Shown here: positions 25,621 through 35,341 of the stretch, piece after piece | How the letters are laid out: the number at the start of each line of letters is the position of its first letter | Numbering within the stretch: position 1 is the first letter of the stretch | Assembly: GCF_000422625.1 (NCBI RefSeq) | Contig: NZ_AUGK01000004.1 | Span: 1 to 64,000, forward strand | Source: Adlercreutzia mucosicola DSM 19490 | Lineage (GTDB): Bacteria > Actinomycetota > Coriobacteriia > Coriobacteriales > Eggerthellaceae | Direction: 5' to 3' | DNA length: 64,000 nt | Program-made: the position numbers and the translations under genes | The notes under the pieces: generated by a model | The model's input: the letters and a program-made list of their open reading frames with translations, nothing else | Database searches by the model: none | What the model was told of the DNA's origin: nothing

Positions 25621-27279
25621 ATGGGCAACATCAAGCTGAAAACAAAGTTCGGCCTGCTGATCGTGGCGCTCATTGCGATGTCGCTGGTGGCGAACATCGG
25701 ATGGACGTCGATGAACGCCCGGGCCCAGATGGAAAACGAGCTGCGCGAGAAGGGCCAGGTGCTGGCCCAGCAGATGGACGCCGTGTGGGAGTTCATGGCC
25801 TCCAACCAAGAGCGTCTCGAGCAGATCTCCTACACGAGCGAGGGCGTCTACCAGGGCTTGCACTGCGCCATCGTGGGCCGCAGCATTGGCGCGCTGTTCA
25901 CCTCGCAGTCCACCTATTCCACGAAGTTCGTCAACTTCGACCCGCGCAACTCGGCCGACCAGCCCGATGAGTTCGAATCGGCGGCGCTCACCGCGTTCAA
26001 CGACGGCACCGCCACCGAGTTCTCCGAGATCGCGAAGGTGGACGGCAAGGAGGTCTTTCGCTATGTGGCTCCCATGCGCATCGAGGAGAACTGCCTCGAC
26101 TGCCACGGCGAGCCGGCCGGCGAGATTGACGTGACGGGCTTTCCCAAGGAAGGGTGGAAGCTGGGCGACGTGGGCGGTGCCATCAGCATCGTTATGCCGC
26201 TGGATGTGTACATGGAAAGTGAGCGAGCCAGCGTGGTGCAGGACGTCATCTTCTTCTCGGGGATGCTGGTGGTGTGCCTCTTGGTGGTGTATCTTGCACT
26301 GAAATACCTGGTCACGCGTCCGCTTTCCCGTATTCGGGAGGGCGTGGAGAGCATCCAGCGCGGTAACCTGGACGTGCGCTTCGCCCACACCCAGTCGTCG
26401 CGGGAAATGAACGACCTCATGGGCCGGTTCAATGCCATGGCTTCCGATTTGTCCGACATCTACGACAACCTGGAAACCCAGGTGGCCGACCGCACGGCCC
26501 AGCTGGCCGCCGCCAACGAGGTGCTGAAGCGCCAGCGGGCCCAGCTGGAAGAGGCCAATGGGCGCTTGCGCGACGAGAACCGCTACAAGTCGGACTTCCT
26601 CGCTATGATGAGCCACGAGTTGCGCACGCCGCTCACGAGCATCATCGCCTTCACCGAGCTTCTGAACCGCGAAGGCGACCCGCTCAACGACGAGGAGCGG
26701 GAGACGCGCCGCGAGATCGAGGCGAACAGCCACGCGCTGCTGCTGATGATCAATGACATCCTGGAAATGACGCGCCTTGACGCCGGGAGGACCGAATTGA
26801 CTCGCGAAGTAGTGGATTTGGGAGACGTGGCCGGCATGGTGTCCGATGTGATGCGGTCGCTGTCCGAGCGCAACGGCGTCGCCTTCACCTGCGAGGTGGA
26901 GCCCGACGTGCCGCTTCTGCGCGCCGACTTCGAGAAGATACGCCACGTGGTGGAGAACCTCTGCGGCAACGCCCTGAAGTTCACCCCCGTCGGCGGTCGG
27001 GTGCGGCTCCATATCGCCGGCACGGCCGAGGGGGACGAGGTGCTGATCAGCGTGGAGGATACGGGCATCGGCATCGCGCCGGTCGACCAGCAGCGCATCT
27101 TCGAACGCTTCGTGCAGGCCGACTCGTCGGTGTCGCGCAAGTACAGCGGCACGGGACTGGGCCTGGCCCTGGCCCGGGAATACGTGGAAATGCACGGCGG
27201 TACCATTGTCGTTGAGAGCGAACTGGGGCAGGGCAGCACCTTCACCGTGCGCCTGCCCGTAACGGGGGAGGAGGACTGA
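25621..27279 (+). CDS. Sensor histidine kinase with c-type haem-binding extracytoplasmic domain
   Basis: A 552-residue kinase starting at ATG 25621 behind GGGGGG. It has TM1 (~9-27), an extracytoplasmic domain (~30-205) with a c-haem motif CLDCH at 158-162, TM2 (~205-230), HAMP (to ~285), a coiled coil, HisKA with His332 (MMSHELRTPLTS), and HATPase_c with DTGIGIAPVD and GTGLGLALARE. The sensor matches the DUF3365/Tll0287-like group, in which the haem senses redox state or gases. It overlaps none of its neighbours but is one base from the regulator gene. It probably controls the adjacent molybdoenzyme operon. Confidence 0.92.
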   Translation: MGNIKLKTKFGLLIVALIAMSLVANIGWTSMNARAQMENELREKGQVLAQQMDAVWEFMASNQERLEQISYTSEGVYQGLHCAIVGRSIGALFTSQSTYSTKFVNFDPRNSADQPDEFESAALTAFNDGTATEFSEIAKVDGKEVFRYVAPMRIEENCLDCHGEPAGEIDVTGFPKEGWKLGDVGGAISIVMPLDVYMESERASVVQDVIFFSGMLVVCLLVVYLALKYLVTRPLSRIREGVESIQRGNLDVRFAHTQSSREMNDLMGRFNAMASDLSDIYDNLETQVADRTAQLAAANEVLKRQRAQLEEANGRLRDENRYKSDFLAMMSHELRTPLTSIIAFTELLNREGDPLNDEERETRREIEANSHALLLMINDILEMTRLDAGRTELTREVVDLGDVAGMVSDVMRSLSERNGVAFTCEVEPDVPLLRADFEKIRHVVENLCGNALKFTPVGGRVRLHIAGTAEGDEVLISVEDTGIGIAPVDQQRIFERFVQADSSVSRKYSGTGLGLALAREYVEMHGGTIVVESELGQGSTFTVRLPVTGEED

Positions 27280-27280
27280 C

Positions 27281-28024
27281 ATGGATCAGGGAACGGGGCG
27301 CCGGAGCGGGCGCAGTACGGCGAAAGTGATGCTGATCGACGACGATCGCAGCCTGCACGCCTACATGCGGCGTATCATGAAGGAGGCCGGCTACGAGTTC
27401 TGCGGTGCTATGGACGGCCTGTCGGGGTTGGAGATGCTGGTTGCCGAGAAGCCGGATCTGCTGCTGTTGGACGTGATGATGCCGGGCATGAACGGTTTCG
27501 AAGTGTGCCGCACGATGCGAGAGAGCGGGCGGCGCATCCCGGTGATCTTCCTGTCGGCCAAAGGCGACATCGTGGACAAGTCCATCGGGTTCAATGCCGG
27601 GGGCGACGACTATGTTGTGAAGCCCTTCAGCTCCGACGAGCTGCTGCTGCGCGTGCAGGCGCACCTGCGGCGCCACCGCGACGATCTTGCCTTCGCCCGC
27701 GCCGTCAGCCGCGAGGGATCCCGCGTGACCGGCGAGCTGGAGATCCTCTTCAACCAATATGAGGTGTACCTGCGCGGCGAGCCGGTGAACCTGACGGCCA
27801 AGGAGTTCGAGATTTTAGCGCTTCTGGCGGCCAACCCAGGTCAGGTGTTCACCCGTGCCCAGATCTACGAGCACATCTGGGGCGAGGACGCCACCGTGGA
27901 CGAGAGCACCATCACCGTGTTCATGCGCAAGATCCGCGAGAAGATCGAAGACAACCCCTCTCAGCCCCGCTACCTTCTCACCGTCTGGCGTGTCGGTTAC
28001 AAGTTCGCCGAACAGGTGGGGTAG
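27281..28024 (+). CDS. OmpR/PhoB-family response regulator
   Basis: A 247-residue partner of the haem-sensing kinase. The receiver domain (~15-130) has phospho-Asp64 (LLLLDVMMPG) and the conserved Lys in DDYVVKPFS. The winged-helix DNA-binding domain (~150-245) shows VNLTAKEFEILALL and the RKIREKIEDN recognition region. The start lies one base after the kinase stop. It likely activates or represses the cassette 1 promoter, where direct repeats were seen. Confidence 0.95.
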   Translation: MDQGTGRRSGRSTAKVMLIDDDRSLHAYMRRIMKEAGYEFCGAMDGLSGLEMLVAEKPDLLLLDVMMPGMNGFEVCRTMRESGRRIPVIFLSAKGDIVDKSIGFNAGGDDYVVKPFSSDELLLRVQAHLRRHRDDLAFARAVSREGSRVTGELEILFNQYEVYLRGEPVNLTAKEFEILALLAANPGQVFTRAQIYEHIWGEDATVDESTITVFMRKIREKIEDNPSQPRYLLTVWRVGYKFAEQVG

Positions 28025-28046
28025 GGCCGGGCGGACTGTTTCTTTC

Positions 28047-28071
28047 GTAGGGGCGGCTTCGGGCCGCCCGG
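28047..28071 (+). repeat. REP-like palindrome, copy 4
   Basis: GTAGGGGCGGCTTCGGGCCGCCC lies after the response regulator gene. Same family as the copies at 643, 718 and 19533, with a shorter loop. It may end the two-component transcript. Confidence 0.6.
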
Positions 28072-28307
28072 TCTGCGATGGTTGTCAGGCGGTCTGAAGC
28101 CCCTCACAAAGGCCCGTCCACGCAACCAGGACCTCCCTGCCGTCAACGGACCCCTTTCTTCCCGGGCAATGGTTCTCGATTGTGATATATGGCTGGAACT
28201 GTGCAGGTGCATAAGGGGCTTGGAGCGGCCTGTGCTACCATAGCGGCCAAACTAGGGAAGGGCCCGCAGAAGAGCGGCCCTCGTTCGCCGAGAAGGGAAT
28301 CCCACCG

Positions 28308-29669
28308 ATGCGAGTTACCGAGAAGAAGCTAACCGACGGCGTCATCAAGCTGGACTGCGAGGCCACGGCCCAGGAAGTGAACAATGCCCTGCGCGAGGCC
28401 GCCGAGGGCTTCGCCGCCCAGATGGGCATCCGCCCCCAGGTTGGCAAGACCATCGCCGAGGTGTGCCAGGAGACCATGGGCATCACCGATCTGGACAAGA
28501 TCATCGAGCCCAATGCCATCGAAGTGCTGATGCCCCGCGCGCTGGATCGCCGCAACCTCGTGCCGGCTTTCCCGCCGAAGGTGACCCCTTCGGTGAAGTT
28601 CGAGCGCGGCAAGAAGTTCTCCTTCACCATGGACGTTACTGTGAAGCCCACCTACGAGCTGACCTCCTACGAGCCGGTGGAGGTCACCGTGCAGCCCTTC
28701 GTGTTCGACGAGTCGGTCATCGATCGTCAGCTGGAGGACATCGCGAAGAACTCGCTCGTCTACGAGGCGATCGATCCGCGTCCGCTGCAGGAGGGTGACG
28801 CCTGCTCGCTGGCCATGAAGTGCACCGACGAGGGCGAGGAGATCAAGGCGCTCACCACCAAGGACCGCACCTACGTGCTGGGCCGCGGCTACATGCCCGA
28901 GGGCTTCGACGAGGCGCTGCTCGGCATGGAGCCGGGGCAGACGAAGGAATTCACCTTCGACGCCCCGCTCGGCATGGAGGACGGCAAGGCGGTCATGAAG
29001 CCGATCCAATGCACCGTCACCGTGAACAGCGTGCAGAAGGAAGTCGTGCCCGTGATCGATGACGCCTGGGTGAAGGCGAACATGCCGATGTTCGCCAGCC
29101 TTCAGGCCCTGCGCGACGATATGCGCCGCGTGTTCGAGGCACAGCAGCGCGAGGCCTACGAGGGCTACGTGCAGCAGATGGCCGTGGGCAAGCTGACCAG
29201 TCGCTTCGAGGGCCGCATCGCCGACGAGATCTACGAGGCCACCCGCACCCACCTCATGCAGAACCTGCGCGCCGAGCTGCAGCAGCAGGGCATGACCTGG
29301 GAGCAGTTCGTGGCCGCCAACGGCGGCGAGCAGCAGTTCGGCATGATGCTGATGATGCAGACCCGCGAGGTGCTGGTGCAGGGCTTCTGCCTGGACGCCG
29401 TGTACCGCCACGAGCGCATGACGCTGACCGATAAGGATCTAGAGGACGCCTGCTACGGCATGAATCCCCAGGCCAATCCCAAGATGATGCGCCAGCAGCT
29501 GGAGGATTCGGGCCGTGGCTTCGCCCTGCGCGAGACCGCTGAGCGCCTGAAGGCTGCCCGCTTCGTCACCGCCCACGCCGTCATCACCACGGCCGAGACC
29601 CTGGAGAGCCCCGCGCCCCAGGAGACCATCGCCGAGGTGGAGGCCGACGCGAAGGCCGCCGAGAACTAA
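28308..29669 (+). CDS. tig: Trigger factor-like peptidyl-prolyl isomerase/chaperone
   Basis: A 453-residue ribosome-associated folding factor. The N-terminal ribosome-binding domain starts MRVTEKKLTDG. The PPIase FKBP-type domain follows (~165-240, LQEGDACSLAMKC to FTFDAPLG), then the helical C-terminal arms. The usual GFRxGK ribosome-contact signature is replaced by MGIRPQVGK (~residues 39-47), so binding may be divergent. Here tig stands without clpP/clpX, which often follow it. Confidence 0.88.
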   Translation: MRVTEKKLTDGVIKLDCEATAQEVNNALREAAEGFAAQMGIRPQVGKTIAEVCQETMGITDLDKIIEPNAIEVLMPRALDRRNLVPAFPPKVTPSVKFERGKKFSFTMDVTVKPTYELTSYEPVEVTVQPFVFDESVIDRQLEDIAKNSLVYEAIDPRPLQEGDACSLAMKCTDEGEEIKALTTKDRTYVLGRGYMPEGFDEALLGMEPGQTKEFTFDAPLGMEDGKAVMKPIQCTVTVNSVQKEVVPVIDDAWVKANMPMFASLQALRDDMRRVFEAQQREAYEGYVQQMAVGKLTSRFEGRIADEIYEATRTHLMQNLRAELQQQGMTWEQFVAANGGEQQFGMMLMMQTREVLVQGFCLDAVYRHERMTLTDKDLEDACYGMNPQANPKMMRQQLEDSGRGFALRETAERLKAARFVTAHAVITTAETLESPAPQETIAEVEADAKAAEN

Positions 29670-29712
29670 TCGCCGTGGCCGCCCGCGCGGCCCTGCGCCA
29701 AAGGATCAACCA

Positions 29713-29740
29713 GGGCGGGGAGGTTTCCCCGCCCCTTTCT
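29713..29740 (+). terminator. Rho-independent terminator after the trigger factor gene
   Basis: GGGCGGGG and CCCCGCCC form an 8-bp stem around AGGTTT, followed by CTTTCT. It lies directly against the ATG at 29741, so a transcript for the next gene would need to read through or start within it. Confidence 0.7.
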
Positions 29741-31894
29741 ATGAAGAAGGTATTCGTGTCGAAGAAAACCGCATCGAAGCGTCCGAAGTCCCCCTCGTCC
29801 GCAAAGGGCGCTGCGCGGGCATCGCGCGAGCCTGTGTCTGCATCGGCCTTTCTGCCCACCACGCGCGCCGAGGCCGATGCGCGCGGCTGGGATCAGCTGG
29901 ACTTCGTCTACGTTTGCGGCGACGCCTACGTGGATCACCCCTCCTTCGGTGCTGCCATCATCACGCGCGTGCTAGAATCCCACGGCTACAAAGTGGGGTT
30001 CATCGCCCAGCCCGACTGGAACGACTCTGAAAGCATCGCCGTGTTTGGCGAACCGCGCCTCGGGTTTCTCGTGTCGGCGGGCAACATGGATTCCATGGTG
30101 AACCATTACACGGTGAACAAGAAACGTCGCCACGACGATGCCTACACCCCGGGCGGCCGCGGCGGGGCGCGGCCCAACCACGCGGCGGTGGTGTATTCCA
30201 ATCTCATTCGCCGCACGTTCAAGAAGACGCCTATCATCCTGGGCGGCATCGAGGCCAGTCTGCGGCGGCTCGCCCATTACGACTACTGGTCCGATTCCCT
30301 CAAGCGCTCCATCCTCATGGATTCCGGTGCCGATCTTATCTCCTACGGCATGGGGGAGCGCTCCATCGTGGAGATCGCCGACGGGCTGGCTGCGGGGCTT
30401 TCCGTAGAAGACCTTACATTCATCGACGGCACGGTGTTCCGTACCCGCTCCCTTGAGCACGTGGTGGACTACGAGATGCTGCCGAGCTGGGAGGAGGTGT
30501 CCGCCAGCAAGCGCGCCTTCGCGACAAGCTTCGCTACCCAGTACCGCGAGAGCGATCCCATCACGGGTAGCCGCCTGGTGGAGGCCTACCCCCACGGCGT
30601 GTACGTGGTGCAGAACCCGCCGGCCGCGCCCCTCACGCAAAACGAGATGGATGCTGTCTACCGGCTGCCCTACGCGCGCACCTGGCACCCCTCCTATGAT
30701 GCGGCCGGGGGCGTGCCGGCGCTTTCCGAGGTGAAGTTCTCGCTCACGTCCTGCCGCGGCTGCTTCGGCGAGTGCGCCTTCTGCGCGCTCACCTTCCACC
30801 AGGGCCGCATCGTCACGGGCCGCTCCCACGAGTCGCTTCTGGAAGAGGCCCGCGCCATGACCGCCGAGCCCGACTTCAAGGGCTACATCCACGATGTGGG
30901 CGGTCCCACGGCGAACTTCCGCGGACCGGCCTGCGCCAAGCAGCGCACCCGGGGCGCCTGCGTCGACCGGCGCTGCCTGGGCACGAAGCCTTGCCCGGCG
31001 CTGAAGGCCGACCACCGCGACTACACGGGGCTGCTGCGCAAGTTGCGGTGTCTGCCCGGGGTGAAGAAGGTGTTCGTGCGCAGCGGCATCCGCTTCGACT
31101 ACGTTATGGCCGATCCCGATCCCGATCGCACGTTTCTGTGCGAGCTTACGGCCCACCACGTGTCCGGCCAGCTGCGCGTGGCTCCCGAGCACGTGTCCGA
31201 TGCGGTGCTTTCCGCCATGGGCAAGCCGCCTCGGGCCGTCTACGACGCCTTCTGCGAGGCCTTCGACGAGGCCAACCGAGCGGCGGGGAAGAACCAGTTC
31301 GTGGTGCCCTACCTGATGTCGTCGCATCCCGGCAGCACGCTCGCCGAGGCGGTGGAACTGGCCGAGTACGTGCGCGATGTGGGCTTCAACCCCGAGCAGG
31401 TGCAGGACTTCTACCCCACGCCTTCCACCATTTCCACCTGCATGTACTACACGGGGCTGGATCCGCGCACCATGGAGCCCATCTACGTGCCGAAATCCGC
31501 CCGTGAGAAGGCCATGCAGCGGGCGCTCATCCAGTACCGCAACCCCGCGAACTACGACCTCGTGCGCGAGGCGCTGGTGAGGGCCGGCCGCCAAGACCTC
31601 ATCGGCTGGGACGAGCAGTGCCTCATCCGCCCCATCCGTCCCAAGAAGCGTGACGGGGAAGGCGAGGCGCCCCGCCGCGGCGCAAGCGGCAGAAACGGGA
31701 AGGTGTCGAAATCGGGCAAGCCATCGAGGCCCGGGGCCGGCAGACCCGGTGCCGCCGACAAGGGTGGCAAGCCGGGGAAGGGCAGCCTCCCGAAGGCCGG
31801 CTCGCCCAGGCGTCCCGGCCCCGCTCGGCCCGAGCGCGCCGGCAAGCCGCCCAAGGCCAACGGCCGCAAGGGCGGTATCCGCAAGGGACGCTGA
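29741..31894 (+). CDS. YgiQ-family radical SAM protein
   Basis: A 717-residue radical SAM protein of the YgiQ (UPF0313) family. The vitamin-B12-binding-like N-terminal domain covers ~35-270. The radical SAM cluster motif is CRGCFGECAFC (~residues 338-348), followed by FHQGRIVTGRSHES and the family insert CVDRRCLGTKPCP. Function is unassigned. The C-terminal ~80 residues are Lys/Gly/Pro-rich and low-complexity. The terminator hairpin touches ATG 29741, so GTG 29756, six bases after AGAAGG, may be the real start. Confidence 0.9.
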   Translation: MKKVFVSKKTASKRPKSPSSAKGAARASREPVSASAFLPTTRAEADARGWDQLDFVYVCGDAYVDHPSFGAAIITRVLESHGYKVGFIAQPDWNDSESIAVFGEPRLGFLVSAGNMDSMVNHYTVNKKRRHDDAYTPGGRGGARPNHAAVVYSNLIRRTFKKTPIILGGIEASLRRLAHYDYWSDSLKRSILMDSGADLISYGMGERSIVEIADGLAAGLSVEDLTFIDGTVFRTRSLEHVVDYEMLPSWEEVSASKRAFATSFATQYRESDPITGSRLVEAYPHGVYVVQNPPAAPLTQNEMDAVYRLPYARTWHPSYDAAGGVPALSEVKFSLTSCRGCFGECAFCALTFHQGRIVTGRSHESLLEEARAMTAEPDFKGYIHDVGGPTANFRGPACAKQRTRGACVDRRCLGTKPCPALKADHRDYTGLLRKLRCLPGVKKVFVRSGIRFDYVMADPDPDRTFLCELTAHHVSGQLRVAPEHVSDAVLSAMGKPPRAVYDAFCEAFDEANRAAGKNQFVVPYLMSSHPGSTLAEAVELAEYVRDVGFNPEQVQDFYPTPSTISTCMYYTGLDPRTMEPIYVPKSAREKAMQRALIQYRNPANYDLVREALVRAGRQDLIGWDEQCLIRPIRPKKRDGEGEAPRRGASGRNGKVSKSGKPSRPGAGRPGAADKGGKPGKGSLPKAGSPRRPGPARPERAGKPPKANGRKGGIRKGR

Positions 31895-31937
31895 CCGCAA
31901 GGGCGGTATCCGCATCGCCCATCGTGCCCTTCGCCCA

Positions 31938-32152
31938 GGGAACCGAACCGCCCGTTTGCGACACCCCGCCAAGGCTTCCCGTCGCAAAACGCCACTTTGG
32001 TTCCCTGGCTTTGCCTTAAAACGTCACTTTGGTTCCCAAGGTGCGAAGAAAGACCAGGTCGGCAAAAGCTCGCCATCGCCCCGTGGGAACCAAACCGCGT
32101 TTTTGCGCCATCTTTTCTCCCGGCCGTGTCGCAAACGGGCGGTTCGGTTCCC
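31938..32152. repeat. Palindromic element: 27-bp perfect terminal inverted repeats with internal repeats
   Basis: The outer arms 31938-31964 and 32126-32152 are perfect reverse complements over 27 bases (left arm begins GGGAACCGAACCGCCCG). Inside are two direct copies of AAAACG(C/T)CACTTTGGTTCCC (31986-32005 and 32018-32037, 32-bp period) and an inverted relative (32085-32107). All five arms share a GGTTCCC/GGGAACC end. It may be a MITE, or a structured RNA if transcribed. Confidence 0.75.
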
Positions 32153-32241
32153 GCCTCCGTCTGCAGCGCCCCCGAGGACCTGCCCGCGCTTTCCCCGTAT
32201 GTGCGGGAAATGTGACGGTCGCGCTGCCCGGGAAAAACTTC

Positions 32242-32270
32242 TTGAAACCCCTTTACCCCACGCCTATAAT
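32242..32270 (+). promoter_or_regulatory. Strong sigma70-type promoter for the ribosomal protein cluster
   Basis: TTGAAA (32242-32247) and a perfect TATAAT (32265-32270) are separated by exactly 17 bases. The predicted transcript starts near 32277, leaving a leader of about 225 nt before rplB. Confidence 0.8.
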
Positions 32271-32276
32271 GCATCT

Positions 32277-32502
32277 TTGCGTCTGTGTGCCTATGGATAC
32301 ACCCGGGCGCGTGGTTAGACGGCGTCGCGGTCCAGAGCCTCCATCTGAGCCGATCGGCAATCGCCTGGCCACTTAAGTAGGGGAGCTTCCGGTGTGCGGA
32401 GAGGCGCGCGAGCGGAAGATCCGAAGTAAGGGGCGACTCGCCTTCGCTGCTGCCCTACCAGCTGCGAAGAGGGGAAGCCCGAAGTCAAGAAAGGTTGTTA
32501 CT
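32277..32502 (+). promoter_or_regulatory. Long 5' leader of the rplB transcript
   Basis: A transcribed, non-coding leader inferred from the promoter position. Purine-rich and GC-rich segments (AGGGGAGC, GAGAGGCGCGCG) could fold, and it may carry autoregulation by a ribosomal protein. No recognisable rpsJ, rplC, rplD or rplW coding sequence is present. Confidence 0.45.
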
Positions 32503-33333
32503 GTGGGAATCAAACAGTACAAGCCGACGAGCCCCGGCCGACGTTTCCAGACGGTCTCCGATTTCTCGGAGATCACCACGTCCAAGCCGGAGAAGTCTCT
32601 GCTGGCCCCGAAGCCGAAGAAGGCTGGTCGCAACTGCTACGGTCGCATCACCGTCCGTCACCAGGGTGGCGGCAACAAGCAGCGCTACCGCATCATCGAC
32701 TTCAAGCGCAACAAGGACGGCGTGCCCGCCAAGGTTGCCACCATCGAGTACGACCCCAATCGTTCCGCTCGAATCGCGCTTCTGCACTACGTTGACGGCG
32801 AGAAGCGCTACATCATCCACCCGAAGGGCCTGAAGGTGGGCGATATCGTGGTGTCCGGCCCCGAGGCCGACATCAAGCCGGGCAACGCGCTGCCCCTGGC
32901 CAACATCCCCGTGGGTACCCTCATCCACAATGTTGAGCTGCAGCCGGGCAAGGGCGCGGCTATCGCCCGTTCCGCCGGCACCTCCATCCAGCTGATGGGT
33001 AAGGAAGGCGGCTACGCCATCCTGCGCATGCCCTCTTCCGAGATGCGCCGCGTGCTCATCACCTGCCGCGCCACCATCGGCGAGGTGGGCAATGCCGAGC
33101 ACTCCAACATCAAGATCGGCAAGGCCGGCCGCAAGCGTTGGATGGGCGTCCGTCCCACCGTCCGAGGCACCGTCATGAACCCGGTCGACCATCCGCACGG
33201 CGGCGGCGAGGGCAAGAACAAGTCCGCCGGTCGTCACCCGGTCACCCCGTGGGGCGTGCCGACCAAGGGCCATCGCACCCGCAATCCGAAGAAGGCCTCG
33301 AGCCGTCTCATCATCCGTCGTCGCAAGAAGTAG
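32503..33333 (+). CDS. rplB: 50S ribosomal protein L2
   Basis: A 276-residue primary rRNA-binding protein needed for peptidyl transferase and subunit joining. The start is GTG 32503 ([13 protein letters not shown]) eight bases after GAAAGG. The conserved C-terminal [13 protein letters not shown] loop is intact. It is the first gene of the cluster here, whereas in most bacteria rpsJ-rplC-rplD-rplW precede it. Confidence 0.98.
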   Translation: MGIKQYKPTSPGRRFQTVSDFSEITTSKPEKSLLAPKPKKAGRNCYGRITVRHQGGGNKQRYRIIDFKRNKDGVPAKVATIEYDPNRSARIALLHYVDGEKRYIIHPKGLKVGDIVVSGPEADIKPGNALPLANIPVGTLIHNVELQPGKGAAIARSAGTSIQLMGKEGGYAILRMPSSEMRRVLITCRATIGEVGNAEHSNIKIGKAGRKRWMGVRPTVRGTVMNPVDHPHGGGEGKNKSAGRHPVTPWGVPTKGHRTRNPKKASSRLIIRRRKK

Positions 33334-33353
33334 CGGAAGAGAAGGAGTCTTAA

Positions 33354-33626
33354 GTGAGCAGAAGTTTGAAAAAGGGTCCTTTCGTAGAACCGCGCCTGCT
33401 TGCCCGCATCGAGGCAATGAACGCGGCTGGCGAAAAGAACGTCATCAAGACCTGGTCCCGCGCGAGCACCATCTTCCCGGAAATGGTGGGTCACACCATC
33501 GCCGTGTACGATGGCCGCAAGCATGTGCCGGTCTACATTACCGAGTCTATGGTTGGCCACAAGCTGGGCGAGTTCTCGCCGACCCGTACCTTCAAGGGTC
33601 ACGCGGCCGACAAGAAGAAGCGATAG
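33354..33626 (+). CDS. rpsS: 30S ribosomal protein S19
   Basis: 90 residues, GTG start after AGAAGGAG ([12 protein letters not shown]). S19 binds 16S rRNA in the head with S13. The conserved [19 protein letters not shown] segment is intact. Confidence 0.98.
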   Translation: MSRSLKKGPFVEPRLLARIEAMNAAGEKNVIKTWSRASTIFPEMVGHTIAVYDGRKHVPVYITESMVGHKLGEFSPTRTFKGHAADKKKR

Positions 33627-33645
33627 GGCATAGGTGAGAAGTTAC

Positions 33646-33987
33646 ATGGAAACTAAAGCAGTATCGCGTTACGTCCGTATCGCTCCCCGCAAGGCCCGCG
33701 TCGTGGTCGACCTGGTTCGTGGCAAGTCCGTCGCCCAGGCCCGCGAGATTCTGGCCTTCTGCGAGCGCGCCGCCGCCGAGACCGTCACCAAGACGCTGAA
33801 CTCCGCCGTGGCCAACGCCGAGCACAACAACCACCTGCGCGCCGACAACCTGGTCGTGAAGACCGCGTTCGTCGACGAGGGCCCCACCCTGAAGCGCATT
33901 CGTCCCCGCGCCAAGGGCTCCGCGTCGCGCATCAACAAGCGCACGTGCCACATCACTATTGTCGTCGCACCCCGAGAGGAGGCATAA
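33646..33987 (+). CDS. rplV: 50S ribosomal protein L22
   Basis: 113 residues beginning [21 protein letters not shown]22 lines the peptide exit tunnel. ATG 33646 follows AGGTGAG; an in-frame GTG at 33634 would add four residues. Confidence 0.97.
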   Translation: METKAVSRYVRIAPRKARVVVDLVRGKSVAQAREILAFCERAAAETVTKTLNSAVANAEHNNHLRADNLVVKTAFVDEGPTLKRIRPRAKGSASRINKRTCHITIVVAPREEA

Positions 33988-33991
33988 GGTA

Positions 33992-34705
33992 ATGGGTCAG
34001 AAAGTCAGCCCTACCGGATTCCGCCTCGGTATTACCGAGGATTGGCGCAGCCGCTGGTACGCCGGCAAAGACTACGCCGCTACGCTTGAGAACGACATTG
34101 CCATTCGCAAGTTCCTGGATGCCCGTCTCGCCCGCGCCTCCGTCTCCAAGGTGGAGATCGAGCGCGCCGGCGACAAGATCAAGGTCGTCATCACCACCGC
34201 CCGTCCCGGCGTGGTCATCGGCAAGAAGGGCGCCGAGATCGACGCCCTGCGCAAGGACCTGGAGAAGGTCGCCAACGGCCCGGTGTCCATCGATGTGGTC
34301 GAGGTGAAGCGTCCCGAGCTGGACGCCGCTCTCATCGCCCAGTCCGTGGCCGAGCAGCTCGAGGGCCGCGTGGCCTTCCGCCGCGCCATGCGCAAGGCCG
34401 TGCAGTCCGCCATGAAGTCCGGTGCCAAGGGTATCCGTATCCAGTGCTCCGGCCGTCTGGGCGGCGCCGAGATGAGCCGCCGCGAGTGGTACCGCGAGGG
34501 TCGCGTGCCGCTGCACACCCTCCGTGCGAAGATCGACTACGGCTTCGCCACCGCCGCCACCACCATGGGCTCCATCGGCGTGCAGGTGTGGGTGTACCAC
34601 GGCGAGGTGCTGCCGGGCCAGAAGGCTCCCCAGCCCGCGCTCGAGGGCTCTTCCCGCCCGAACCGTTCCCGTCGTAACGATCGCCGCGAGAGGGGTGACA
34701 AGTAA
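33992..34705 (+). CDS. rpsC: 30S ribosomal protein S3
   Basis: 237 residues with the KH domain ([20 protein letters not shown]) and the C-terminal S3 domain ([15 protein letters not shown]). It lies at the mRNA entry site. Its stop is followed immediately by the rplP start. Confidence 0.98.
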   Translation: MGQKVSPTGFRLGITEDWRSRWYAGKDYAATLENDIAIRKFLDARLARASVSKVEIERAGDKIKVVITTARPGVVIGKKGAEIDALRKDLEKVANGPVSIDVVEVKRPELDAALIAQSVAEQLEGRVAFRRAMRKAVQSAMKSGAKGIRIQCSGRLGGAEMSRREWYREGRVPLHTLRAKIDYGFATAATTMGSIGVQVWVYHGEVLPGQKAPQPALEGSSRPNRSRRNDRRERGDK

Positions 34706-35128
34706 ATGCTCGTACCTAAGCGCGTCAAGCACCGCAAGGTGCAGCGTGGTTCCATGAAGGGCAAGGCCAAGGGTGGCACGCGCCTGAACCACGGTGAGTA
34801 CGGTATCCAGGCCCTCGAGGCTCACTGGATCACCAACCGTCAGATCGAGGCTGCTCGTATCGCCATGACCCGTCACATGAAGCGTGGCGGCAAGGTGTGG
34901 ATCACGATCTTCCCCGACAAGCCCATCACCTCCAAGCCCGCCGAGACCCGCATGGGTTCCGGTAAGGGCAATCCCGAGGGCTGGGTTGCCGTGGTGAAGC
35001 CGGGCCGCATCATGTTCGAGATCGCCGGTGTGGACGATGAGACCGCCCGCGAGGCACTTCGTTTGGCCATCAACAAGCTGCCCATCAAGTGCAAGATCGT
35101 CACTCGTGAAACGGAGGGGCAGCAATAA
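34706..35128 (+). CDS. rplP: 50S ribosomal protein L16
   Basis: 140 residues beginning [15 protein letters not shown], with the conserved [16 protein letters not shown] and the [18 protein letters not shown] loop near the A site. It abuts rpsC and overlaps rpmC by one base. Confidence 0.98.
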   Translation: MLVPKRVKHRKVQRGSMKGKAKGGTRLNHGEYGIQALEAHWITNRQIEAARIAMTRHMKRGGKVWITIFPDKPITSKPAETRMGSGKGNPEGWVAVVKPGRIMFEIAGVDDETAREALRLAINKLPIKCKIVTRETEGQQ

Positions 35129-35322
35129 TGAAAGCAGCAGAGATTCGTGAACTTTCTGCCGAGGACCTGCAGGTAAAGCTGAAGGAGGCCAAGGCTGAGC
35201 TGTTCAACCTTCGCTTCCAGATGGCCACGAGCCAGCTTGACAACACCGCCCGCGTGAAGCAGGTTAAGAAGGACATCGCGCGCATCATGACTGAGATGCG
35301 GGCTCGCGAGCTGAGCGCGTAG
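35128..35322 (+). CDS. rpmC: 50S ribosomal protein L29
   Basis: 64 residues ([20 protein letters not shown]), a two-helix protein next to the tunnel exit. It starts in a TAATG overlap with rplP. Confidence 0.97.
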   Translation: MKAAEIRELSAEDLQVKLKEAKAELFNLRFQMATSQLDNTARVKQVKKDIARIMTEMRARELSA

Positions 35323-35341
35323 ATCAAGGAAGGTGCAAACA

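Larger units (their letters stand above)
31895..32502. other. Intergenic region: nested repeat element, promoter and rplB leader
   Basis: About 610 bases. The left part (31938-32152) is a complex palindromic element. The right part holds a consensus promoter (32242-32270) and a leader of about 225 nt before rplB. No protein gene is supported. Confidence 0.7.

Noticed and set aside
32277-32502. The rplB leader as a truncated rplW or rpsJ gene
   Set aside because: None of the three frames resembles S10, L3, L4 or L23; the segment reads as untranslated leader.
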